From NCBI GenBank assembly GCA_963816955.1, contig CAWFME010000005.1:1302001-1366000 (forward strand): DNA of 64,000 bases, in the 5' to 3' direction. Source of the stretch: DATFQI01 sp963816955 (GTDB lineage: Bacteria > Actinomycetota > Thermoleophilia > Solirubrobacterales > Solirubrobacteraceae). Positions within the stretch are counted from its first letter, which is position 1. Every line of letters starts with the position of its first letter. Positions 56,896 to 64,000 of this stretch are shown here, in pieces. The position numbers and the translations under genes are program-made. A model generated the notes under the pieces. That model was given only the letters and a program-made list of their open reading frames with translations, ran no database searches and had not been told where the DNA came from.

Positions 56896-57753
56896 TCAGA
56901 TCGCGTCGGTGCGGTCCACGAACGTCAAGTCCATCCCGATCGCGCACGCGGCGATCAGCCCGACGTAGACGACCGCGACGAGCAGCCGGTGGGCCGGCTT
57001 GACGCGGTAGTAGGCCTGGTTGCCCTCGGCGCCCTGCTTGCGCGTCTTCCAGCGCCGCCAGGTCTCCATCCCGCCGAGCAGCAGGATCAGCACCAGGATC
57101 GGGTTCGGGAACAGGACGAAGAAGCCGAGCATCGCGGCGAAGCCCGCGAACCACATCCACGGCGCCATCGCGGCCATCGCGCGGCCGCCGTCGAGCGGCA
57201 CGACCGGCGCGAGGTTGAAGAGGTTCAGGAAGAAGCCCGTGAACGCGAGCGCGCGCAGGAAGTCGGAGTCCGTCGCCTCGGCGACCGGCACGAGCGCGGC
57301 GGTGGCGAGCGTGCCGAGGATCGGTCCGGCGAGGCCGATCCGCGCCTCGGCGAGCGCGTTGCCGCCCATCGAGCGCGCGCCGACCGCGGCGCCGAGGAAC
57401 GGGACGAACAGCATGCCGCTGATCTTCACGCCCTCGCGCTTCATCTGGATCACGTGACCCATCTCGTGCACGAACAGCAGCGCGACGAAGCCGACAGCGA
57501 ACCGCCAGCCCCAGATGATCGCGTAGGCGGCGACCGACACGAGCATCGAGGCCGAGGTGGTGAGCACCTTCAGCTTGGGGATCAGCAGCAGGAGGACCTT
57601 GAGCTTCGCGCCGAACTTGAGGACCGCCAGGCCGACCAGGAACAGCGGGCCGAGCCAGCGCTTGAAGCGCGAGTCGGGCTGCTGCGGGGGTGGCAGGGGT
57701 GGTTCCGGTGCCTCCCGGGCGGGCGCGACGGGCGGGAGCCAGGTGCTGCTCAT
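56896..57753 (-). CDS. M50 family (site-2 protease-like) membrane metalloprotease
   Basis: 285 aa. A Pro-rich cytosolic head (residues 1-30), then several transmembrane helices; zinc motif HEMGH (VALLFVHEMGHVIQMKREG, about 95-113) and the third ligand in NLFNLAPVVPLDGGR (about 178-192). No PDZ domain, so this is the compact, stand-alone class. Likely acts in regulated intramembrane proteolysis or membrane-protein turnover. The candidate RNAs at 57831-58212 lie directly upstream. Confidence 0.88.
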   Translation of the reverse strand: MSSTWLPPVAPAREAPEPPLPPPQQPDSRFKRWLGPLFLVGLAVLKFGAKLKVLLLLIPKLKVLTTSASMLVSVAAYAIIWGWRFAVGFVALLFVHEMGHVIQMKREGVKISGMLFVPFLGAAVGARSMGGNALAEARIGLAGPILGTLATAALVPVAEATDSDFLRALAFTGFFLNLFNLAPVVPLDGGRAMAAMAPWMWFAGFAAMLGFFVLFPNPILVLILLLGGMETWRRWKTRKQGAEGNQAYYRVKPAHRLLVAVVYVGLIAACAIGMDLTFVDRTDAI

Positions 57754-57830
57754 GCACCCAGTGTGGCAGCGGCGATTTCTCCGCTCGTTGCGGAATCGTG
57801 CCCGTGCGACGCTTGCAATCCTGCGCGGGC

Positions 57831-57962
57831 CGCGAGAAAGTGCCCCCAGACGCGGAGGTCAGAGACGCAGAGAGCGAGGCCATCGAAGTGAGAGGCCCGC
57901 CGCCCTGAGCCCGGAGGCTTCGGCCACCGGAGGAGGGCTCTTCGAGCGGCTCCCTCCGCGTC
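57831..57962 (+). ncRNA. Structured RNA candidate, tandem copy 1
   Basis: Closing stem P1 pairs GACGCGGAGG (57849-57858) with CCTCCGCGTC (57953-57962), 10 bp. Inside are GGCC/GGCC (57878-57881/57894-57897) and a long hairpin: GCCCT (57902-57906), then CCGG-A-GGC, a UUCG tetraloop (57919-57922), GCC-A-CCGG, AGG, AGGGC (57934-57938). A C(UUCG)G loop forms only on the plus strand. Copy 2 starts 236 bp later and has the same layout, with one compensatory change in P1. U-rich CCCTTTTC follows P1, then an intrinsic terminator. I do not recognise the family. Confidence 0.6.
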
Positions 57963-57973
57963 CCTTTTCGTCA

Positions 57974-57996
57974 AGCGCCCTCCGGGGCGCTTTTTT
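57974..57996 (+). terminator. Intrinsic terminator after RNA copy 1
   Basis: AGCGCCC (57974-57980) pairs with GGGCGCT (57985-57991), 4-base loop, followed by six T (57991-57996). On the minus strand the run would be A, so the terminator acts on plus-strand transcription, i.e. on the RNA candidate. Confidence 0.8.
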
Positions 57997-58066
57997 CATG
58001 CCCTGACGCGAAAGCTCCCAAATTGGTCGATGTTCGCGCGCGGGCCTCTTGCGCCGGCCGGGGCGA

Positions 58067-58212
58067 CGCGAGAAGGTTCACCCAGACGCGGAGAGCGTTG
58101 AGACGCAGAGAGCGAGGCCATGAGGTGAGAGGCCCGCCGCCCTGAGACCGGAGGCTTCGGCCACCGGAGGAGGGACCTCGAGCGACTCGGGTTCTCCGCG
58201 TCGCTTTCTTTT
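58067..58212 (+). ncRNA. Structured RNA candidate, tandem copy 2
   Basis: Same design as copy 1. P1 is GACGCGGAGA (58085-58094) with TCTCCGCGTC (58193-58202); the last pair is A-T where copy 1 has G-C. The segments GAGACGCAGAGAGCGAGGCC and the UUCG hairpin (58139-58175) are nearly unchanged, while the region before the last arm differs yet still forms a hairpin (CGAG/CTCG). P1 is followed directly by GCTTTCTTTT, overlapping the stop of the convergent disulfide oxidoreductase. The upstream lead CGCGAGAA also recurs in both copies. Confidence 0.6.
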
Positions 58213-59602
58213 AACGCCCGGTCTCGGCCTTCTCGAGCAGGTTGAGCCAGATCTCGCTGCGCGTGGGGAACGCCGGAACCGCGTGGCGCAGGCGGGCGAC
58301 CGGCACCTCGCCGACGATCGCGATCGTCGCCGCGTGCAGGAAGTCCGCCACCTCGGCGCCCGTGATGGTCGCGCCGATCAGGACGCCGCGCTGCCGGTCG
58401 ATCACGAGCCGGCTCGTGCCCGCCGCGTTGCGGCCGTAGTACGAGCCGCCCGCGTTGCCGGACGTGTCGACCTCGACGATCTCGACGTCGAGGCCCGCCT
58501 CCTCGGCGGTCTCGGACGTGTGCCCGACGGCGGCCACCTGCGGGTCGCAGAAGATCACGCGCGGCGACAGCGGGCCGTCGGCGCCGTGCTCGACCGCGAG
58601 GTCCTGCCCGAGCACGTGGGCGGAGGCGATGCGCGCCTGGTACTTGCCCATGTGCGTGAACAGCGCCTTGCCGTTGACGTCGCCGATCGCGTAGAGCCAG
58701 TCGTGGCCCGGCACGACGTAGTGCTCGTCGACCTCGACGTACTTGCCCGCCTCGAAGCCGAGGTCCTCGAGCCCGAGCTGCTCCGTCTGCGGGGTGCGCC
58801 CGAGCGCGACCAGCAGCACCTCGCCGGAGACGGAGGAGCCGTCGCCGAGGTGCACGGTCACCTTGCCGTCCTCGCGCGAGACCCGTTCGGCGTTCTGCCC
58901 GCGCCGGACGTCGACGCCGAGCCCCTCGAGCGACTCCTGGACCTGCTCGCACGCGAACCACTCCTCGCGCGGGAGCAGCTTGCGCTCGCCCTCCACGAGC
59001 GCGACCTTCGCGCCGAGGGAGCCGTAGGCCTGCGACATCTCCACGCCGACCACGCCGCCGCCCATGATCACCATCGACTCGGGGATCTCCTTGGCGGTGG
59101 TGGCCTCGCGGTTCGTCCACGCGTCGTCGATCTGGTCGAGGCCCTCGATCGGCGGCATCGCGGGGAGCGTGCCGCCGGCGAGGAAGACCGCCTTGCGGAC
59201 CTCGAGCTCCTCCGTGCCGCCGTCGTTGAGCTCGACCGTGACGCGCCGCTCGCCGGTGACCCGCCCGCGGCCGCGCAGGAGCGCGATGCCGCGGTCCTCG
59301 AGCCACGGCAGCTGCGAGGAGTCGTCGAGGTGGTGGATGACCTCGTCGCGGCGGGCGAGCGCGGCGGCCACGTCGAGCTCGCCGGTCACCGCCTCCGCCG
59401 CGCCGGGGAGGCGGCGGACCTCCGCGAGCGCCTCGTACGGGCGCAGCAGCGCCTTGGAGGGCATGCACGCCCAGAACGAGCACTCGCCGCCGATGAGGCG
59501 GTCCTCGACGATCGCCACCTCGAGCCCGCCGTCGGCGAGCTTGCCCGCGGCCACCTCGCCCGCCGGTCCGGCCCCGATCACCACCACGTCGAAAGTGCGC
59601 AT
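58211..59602 (-). CDS. Pyridine nucleotide-disulfide oxidoreductase (dihydrolipoamide dehydrogenase-like)
   Basis: 463 aa FAD/NAD(P) enzyme. FDVVVIGAGPAGEVAAGKLA, redox pair CSFWAC in GGECSFWACMPSKALL, NAD motif MVIMGGGVVGVEMSQAYGSLG, ALGRTPQT and YAIGDVNG are present; the C-terminal HAVPAFPTRSE carries the catalytic His/Glu in a slightly lengthened form. The active site and C-terminus differ from true LpdA, so mycothione/mercuric-type or another disulfide substrate is possible. TATTGT (minus, 59610-59615) is 7 bases before the ATG and overlaps the ssrA -10. Confidence 0.88.
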   Translation of the reverse strand: MRTFDVVVIGAGPAGEVAAGKLADGGLEVAIVEDRLIGGECSFWACMPSKALLRPYEALAEVRRLPGAAEAVTGELDVAAALARRDEVIHHLDDSSQLPWLEDRGIALLRGRGRVTGERRVTVELNDGGTEELEVRKAVFLAGGTLPAMPPIEGLDQIDDAWTNREATTAKEIPESMVIMGGGVVGVEMSQAYGSLGAKVALVEGERKLLPREEWFACEQVQESLEGLGVDVRRGQNAERVSREDGKVTVHLGDGSSVSGEVLLVALGRTPQTEQLGLEDLGFEAGKYVEVDEHYVVPGHDWLYAIGDVNGKALFTHMGKYQARIASAHVLGQDLAVEHGADGPLSPRVIFCDPQVAAVGHTSETAEEAGLDVEIVEVDTSGNAGGSYYGRNAAGTSRLVIDRQRGVLIGATITGAEVADFLHAATIAIVGEVPVARLRHAVPAFPTRSEIWLNLLEKAETGR

Positions 59603-59608
59603 CGGCGG

Positions 59609-59615
59609 TACAATA
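59609..59615. promoter_or_regulatory. Overlapping bidirectional -10 for ssrA and oxidoreductase gene
   Basis: TACAATA reads TACAAT on the plus strand (59609-59614; ssrA mature end 12 bases downstream) and TATTGT on the minus strand (59610-59615; 7 bases before the oxidoreductase ATG). One seven-base element seems to serve both directions. Confidence 0.6.
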
Positions 59616-59626
59616 TGAGGCGCCCT

Positions 59627-59991
59627 GGGGACGACATGGCTTCGACGTGGTCGGTTCGCCAGGGCGGTTGCGAGTCGAGGTGCCGGAGGCCTCGTAAAAC
59701 CCCGGCAACACCATAAGTGCGGATAAGCACACCTACGCTCTCGCTGCCTAGCACAAACTAGGCACAGAGCCTTCGCTCCCGGAGCCCGCGCCGGGAACCA
59801 GCGGAGTCAGAAGCGGGATCACCCCTCGGAGGCCCGTCCGCGCCGAAGAGGGGCTAAATCCAAGCGGACTGGCCCCCGACGACCCTGCCGGTGACGGCGA
59901 GTCGGGGGCGAGATTCAGAGCACCGGACACACTCGTAGACGCCGCCCTTAGCGCGGTCGCGGACGTGGGTTCGATTCCCACCGTCTCCACC
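59627..59991 (+). ncRNA. ssrA: tmRNA (SsrA)
   Basis: 365 nt. The 5' end GGGGACGACATGGCTTCGACG and the 3' T-arm/acceptor GGTTCGATTCCCACCGTCTCC form the alanyl-tRNA-like domain; GGGGACG (59627-59633) pairs with CGTCTCC (59982-59988). The tag frame starts at GCG 59719 and reads ADKHTYALAA to TAG 59749-59751. Pseudoknot-forming GC-rich segments follow (59765-59935). The CCA end is not fully encoded (ACC then T). It rescues stalled ribosomes together with SmpB (51041) and RNase R (43187). Confidence 0.95.
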
Positions 59992-60040
59992 TCTCGAGGC
60001 CCCGCCCCCGGCGGGGCCTCCGTCGCTCTAGGGTGCGCGG

Positions 60041-61444
60041 ATGTCCGACTCGCCTCACATGACCCCCGACGAGTTCCGCCGCCACGGGCACGAGGTCGTG
60101 GAGTGGGTGGCGGCCTACATGGAGCGGGTCGGGGAGCTGCCGATCACGCCCGACGTGAAGCCCGGCGAGATCCGGGCGAAGCTGCCGGCGGCGGCGCCGG
60201 AGCAGCCCGAGCCGTTCGAGGCTCTGATGCGCGACCTCGACGAGGTCGTGCTGCCGGGGATCACGCACTGGCAGTCGCCCGGGTGGTTCTCGTACTTCCC
60301 CGCCAACGCGTCGCCGCCGTCGATCCTGGCCGAGCTCGTGTCGGCGGGGCTCGGGGCGCAGGGGATGATCTGGTCCTCGAGCCCGGCGCTGACGGAGATC
60401 GAGGCGCACGTGCTCGACTGGCTCGTGGACCTGCTGGGCCTGCCGCAGCACTTCAAGATCGCGACGGGGCCCGGCGGCGGCGTGATCCAGATGAGCGCGT
60501 CGGACTCGACGCACCTCGTGCACGTGATCGCCCGCGAGCGCGCGCTGCGCGCCGGCGCGGCGGTCGAGGAGCTCGTCGCCTACGGGTCCGCGCAGGCGCA
60601 CTCGTCGGTCGAGCGCGGCGCGCGGATCGCCGGCTTCGCGCACGTCCGCCACGTCGACGTCGACGAGGACTTCGCCCTGCGCCCCGACGCGCTGCACGAC
60701 GCGATCGCGCGCGACCTCGCCGAGGGCCTGCGGCCGGCGATCGTGACCAGCGCGATCGGGACGACCGGCACGGGCGCCGTGGACCCGATCGCCGCGATCG
60801 AGGCGCTCGCGACCGAGCACGGCCTGTGGCACCACGTGGACGCCGCCTGGGCGGGGTCGGCGATGCTCTGCGAGGAGCACCGCCCCAAGCAGGCGGGCGC
60901 CGAGGAGGCCGACAGCTACACGTTCAACCCGCACAAGTGGCTGTTCACCAACTTCGACTGCAACGTCCTCTGGGTGGCCGACCGCGGCCCGCTGATCGAG
61001 ACGCTGTCGATCCTCCCGCCGTACCTGCGCAACGCGGCGACGGAGTCGGGCGAGGTGATCGACTACCGCGACTGGCACGTCCCGCTCGGCCGCCGGTTCC
61101 GGGCGCTCAAGCTGTGGTGGGTGCTGCGCAGCTACGGCGCCGAGGGGCTGCGTGGCCTGCTGCGCGGCCACATCGCGCTGGCGGAGGAGCTCGGCCGCCG
61201 CGTGGACGAGCACCCGCGGCTGGAGCGCATCGCGCCGGTCTCGTTCGCGCTCGTGTGCCTGAAGCACGCCGCCGGCAACGAAGCCACGGACGCGCTCGCC
61301 GAGGCGATCAACGCCGAGCCGACGCTCGCGGTCACGCCCTCGACGGTCGGCGACACCCGCTTCGTGCGCGTCGCGGTCGGCCAGACGCGCACGACCGCCG
61401 CCGACGTCGAGCGGCTCTGGCGCGTGATCGAGGCGGCGAGCTAG
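60041..61444 (+). CDS. PLP-dependent aromatic-L-amino-acid decarboxylase family
   Basis: 467 aa group II decarboxylase. The N-terminal DDC signature is clear: EEFRRHGHEVVEWVAAYME-like start, ITHWQSPGWFSYFPANASPPSILAE, SSPALTEIEAHVLDWLVDLLGLP; PLP site HHVDAAWAGSAML and NPHKWLFTNFDCNVLWV with the Lys. Substrate tryptophan, tyrosine/DOPA or phenylalanine likely. TAGGGT (60029-60034) ends 6 bases before the ATG. Ends in CTAG shared with the next gene's stop. Confidence 0.92.
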   Translation: MSDSPHMTPDEFRRHGHEVVEWVAAYMERVGELPITPDVKPGEIRAKLPAAAPEQPEPFEALMRDLDEVVLPGITHWQSPGWFSYFPANASPPSILAELVSAGLGAQGMIWSSSPALTEIEAHVLDWLVDLLGLPQHFKIATGPGGGVIQMSASDSTHLVHVIARERALRAGAAVEELVAYGSAQAHSSVERGARIAGFAHVRHVDVDEDFALRPDALHDAIARDLAEGLRPAIVTSAIGTTGTGAVDPIAAIEALATEHGLWHHVDAAWAGSAMLCEEHRPKQAGAEEADSYTFNPHKWLFTNFDCNVLWVADRGPLIETLSILPPYLRNAATESGEVIDYRDWHVPLGRRFRALKLWWVLRSYGAEGLRGLLRGHIALAEELGRRVDEHPRLERIAPVSFALVCLKHAAGNEATDALAEAINAEPTLAVTPSTVGDTRFVRVAVGQTRTTAADVERLWRVIEAAS

Positions 61445-64000
61445 ACGGTGGCGCCGAGCCGCGGTCGCGGCCGTGGCTCGGTCAGCGTGCCGAGGAACGC
61501 CTCGACGACCGTCGGGTCGAACTGCGTGCCCGCGCAGCGCTCGAGCTCCGCTCGCGCCTCCGCGGCCGGCATGCCGCGGCGGTAGGGGCGGTCGGCGATC
61601 ATCGCCTCGTAGGCGTCGGCCACGGCGAGGATGCGCGACTCGAGCGGGATCTCGTCGGCGGCCAGGCCGGCCGGGTAGCCGCGGCCGTCGAGCCGCTCGT
61701 GGTGCGCGAGCACCCAGGCGGCGATGTCGCGCAGCCCCGCGTGCTCGAGGATCCGCGCGCCGATCTCGGGGTGGCGCGTCATCTCCCGCCACTCGGCGTC
61801 GGTCAGCGCGCCGGGCTTGTGCAGGATCGCGTCGGCGATGCCGAGCTTGCCGAGGTCGTGCAGGACGCCGGCCGCCTGCAGGCGGTCGACGCGCGCGGGC
61901 GTCGAGGCCGAGCGCGGCGGCCGTGTCGCGCGCGAACCGCCCGACGGTGCGCGAGTGCTCGGCCGTGCCGGCGTCGCGCAGGTCGAGCGTCTCCGCGAGC
62001 AGCATCGCCGCGGCCAGGCGCAGCTCGGGCGACTCGCCGGTCGCCGTGGCGATCGGCGCGGCCAGCACCCGCTCGACCGCCAGCGCCGCGTGCTCGGCGA
62101 CCGCCATCAGCACGCGGACCTCGTCGTCGGTCGGGCGGTTGCCCGCCAGCGGCTCGTCGACGGAGACGATGCCGAGCACCTCGCCCGTGGCGCCGCGCAG
62201 CGGCAGCAGCAGCATGTCGTCGGGGTCCCAGCCGTCGGGGCCGAGCGAGCGGGCGGACTCCGGCGTGTAGACGTTGGGGTCGACCGACTCGTTCCAGTCG
62301 TAGGAGCCCGCAGGCAGCCACGAGGCGCCGAGCCGGTCGTGCGCGGGGTCCAGCAGCGGGTGCCAGGTCGCCCACGGGTTCACGTTGCCCAGCAGCGCGG
62401 CGCGCGCCTCCTCGTCGCCGGTCACCACGACCACGCGGAGGTCGTCGTCCTGGCCCTCGCGCAGGTTGACGGCGACGGTCTGGAAGTGGAGCTCGGTGCG
62501 GATCAGCTCGGCCATCGCCTCCAGCACGGGCAGCGGGCCACGCCCGGAGGCGGCGGCGCGCGAGATCTCCAGCAGGCCGCGCAGGTGCCGCAGGAGCGGC
62601 TGCTCGACGGGGTCCGAGCGGCGGCGCGCGGGCTTGCGGGTGCTCTCCCCCTCGGCCGCGCGGACGCCGTTGCGCCCGCCGTGCTTGGCCTCGTAGAGCG
62701 CGCGGTCGGCGAGCGCGAGCATCTGCGGCGCATCGCCCTTGCCGGTCGCGACGCCGATCGAGACGGTGACGACGCCCCGCGGGTCCGCCGGGTGGGGCAG
62801 GGCGGCGCTCTCGACGGCCGCGCGCACGCGCTCGGCCGCGGCCAGCGCCTCGCGCGTGTCCGCGTCGCGCAGGACGAGCACGAGCTCCTCGCCGCCGTAG
62901 CGGTAGGCGGCGTCGCCCGCGCGCAGCTGCATCCGGACGGTGGCGGCGATCGCGCGCAGCGCCTGGTCGCCGGCGATGTGCCCGAGGCGGTCGTTGTAGG
63001 CCTTGAAGCGGTCGACGTCGCAGATCGCGATCGCGAACGACTGGTCGTGGCGGCGCGCGTCGAGCTCGACGTCGGGTAGGTCCTCCACCAGCGCGCGGCG
63101 GTTGCGCAGGCCGGTCAGCGGGTCGCGGCGCGAGTCCTCGCGCAGGCGCGCGTTGAGCCGCGCGAGCTCGGCCTCGCGGCCCGCGAGCTCGACGCGCGCG
63201 TCGCGTTCGAGGGCGAGCAGGGAGCGGAGCCGCCGCTCGAGCAGCATGGTGCGGGCGATCATCGTGGCGCCGCAGAGCAGGGCGCCGGCGCCGAGCATCA
63301 GGCGCGCGCCGGCCGCGTGCTCGTGGAATCCGACGTTGACGAGCGCCGCGATCAGCATCGCGAACGTCAGGGCCGGCAGGATGCCGCCGCGGCGGCTCAT
63401 CTCGACCGCGGCCACCGTCGGCTCGGGGCGGCCCGCGGCGAGCACGCCGCCCGCGCCGATGGCGAGCAGGCCCGCGACCCACAGCGGGTCGACCAGCGTG
63501 GCGCCCATCACGTAGTCCGCGTGCAGCAGCTGGTGCGACCAGAAGATGAACGCGACCGCCTGCATCACGATGCCCAGGAGCACGAGGCGCGGGCCGGGGC
63601 CGCGGATCTGGCGCAGCGAGCCGCCGATCATGACCTGCAGGGTCAGGACCGCGGCGGAGACGTAGAGGGCAGGGTAGGCGAGCGCGGACAGGCGGGCCGA
63701 GAGCGGGAGCTCCGCGCCGTGGGTCGCCAGCTCGGCGAAGGTCAGCGCGGTCACCGCGGCGATCAGCGGCACCGTCTCCGCGAGCGCCACCGCCCGCTCG
63801 CGCTTGGCGCCGGCCGGGAAGCGCAGCAGGCCGGCGGCGACGAAGACGGCGAAGCCGTACCAGCAGAGGTCCGCGACGTTCGGGGAGCCGGGGAACCCGA
63901 TTACGGAGAACACGTCCCAGGCGACCTGGCCGGCGAGCCAGCAGGCGCTCGCGGCAGCCCAGCAGGTCCAGCGGTAGCGGTGCTCGGGCGACCCGCGGCG
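61441..64000 (-). CDS. GGDEF-GAF-HD-GYP membrane signalling protein (partial, apparent indel)
   Basis: Open to the right edge (N-terminus missing). Order: seven or so transmembrane helices (63900-63300), coiled coil, GGDEF domain with RYGGEELVLVL (active-type GGEE) and DPLTGLRNRRAL, GAF-like domain (AMAELIRTELHFQTVAVNL), then HD-GYP with EHSRTVGRFA, VLHDLGKLGIAD, MTRHPEIGARILEH and HHERLDGRGYP. It could both make and break c-di-GMP. The HD-GYP part needs a one-base correction near 61889-61899, where an extra base in a GCGCGCG-type run shifts the frame. Confidence 0.88.

Noticed and set aside
57750..58180. Minus-strand frames at both tandem repeats beginning MASLSAS
   Set aside because: The shared peptide comes from the repeated DNA. 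The conserved stems, compensatory change and UUCG loop fit plus-strand RNA better, and the frames diverge immediately after.
59748..59990. An 80-codon minus-strand frame
   Set aside because: Lies inside the tmRNA gene.

Overview
The window is very GC-rich, with GC-ending codons almost everywhere. Its gene content and gene order point to an Actinomycetota chromosome, probably class Thermoleophilia (Solirubrobacterales, the Conexibacter/Solirubrobacter/Patulibacter type). This placement is inferred from base composition, the tmRNA tag (ADKHTYALAA), a sigma factor with a membrane segment and Ser/Gly tail, eukaryotic-type UGPase, archaeal-type PGI/PMI and prevalent leaderless promoters; no database search was possible. 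Most of the window is ordinary core genome. Genes are tightly packed, and convergent neighbours often overlap by 4-13 bp.

Layout. 1-3444: end of the ATP synthase operon (atpA 3' end, atpG, atpD, atpC). 3528-9702: an M20 peptidase, an LCP cell-wall ligase and a sugar-nucleotide block (ugd, nucleotidyltransferase, PGI/PMI). 9936-14414: aldehyde dehydrogenase, winged-helix protein, ThDP enzyme and a small protein. 14442-18991: a MerR regulator with a textbook MerR-type promoter, ahcY, a candidate structured RNA, an ahcY-like paralogue with substituted active-site residues, and a PLP decarboxylase. 19004-25505: UGPase, SDR, CDP-alcohol phosphotransferase, CtaG, ComF, an EAL-HDOD protein and hibernation factor. 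25549-34118: secA, LysR, prfB with its programmed frameshift, an Orn/Lys/Arg decarboxylase, nadC and nadA. 34111-40144 (minus strand): M24 peptidase, ECF sigma factor with membrane anchor and Ser/Gly tail, small protein, secreted 5'-nucleotidase, M16 peptidase. 40227-44959: ftsE, ftsX, ctp and rnr.

44960-51014 is accessory. Two inverted copies of a ~200-bp repeat (44977-45177 and 48519-48717), each just beyond the 3' end of a gene, flank 3.3 kb holding a Gly-rich small protein, a frame-disrupted DUF2200 gene, an FAD oxidoreductase and a GYD-domain protein. A GH31 alpha-glucosidase follows, then smpB. 51574-57753 carries small VOC/DUF1905 genes, a GltS-like flavoprotein, a lipoprotein, a phosphatase, a zinc-ribbon protein, an alpha/beta hydrolase and an M50 protease. 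57831-58212 contains two tandem copies of a structured-RNA candidate I do not recognise, the first followed by an intrinsic terminator. A pyridine-nucleotide disulfide oxidoreductase, ssrA (tmRNA), an aromatic amino-acid decarboxylase and a GGDEF-GAF-HD-GYP protein running off the right edge close the window.

How the genes work together. ssrA, smpB, prfB, rnr and hpf form a translation quality-control and ribosome-maintenance set. ftsEX is followed by a ctp protease. ugd, nucleotidyltransferase, PGI/PMI, UGPase and LCP fit cell-surface glycan synthesis and attachment. ahcY with its regulator serves the methyl cycle.

Caution: about nine otherwise intact genes carry an apparent single-base indel (almost all one extra base, often in short G/C runs). 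This looks more like sequence error than biology, and it affects atpA, ugd, prfB, the Orn decarboxylase (twice), the M16 peptidase, ftsX, DUF2200 and the HD-GYP protein.
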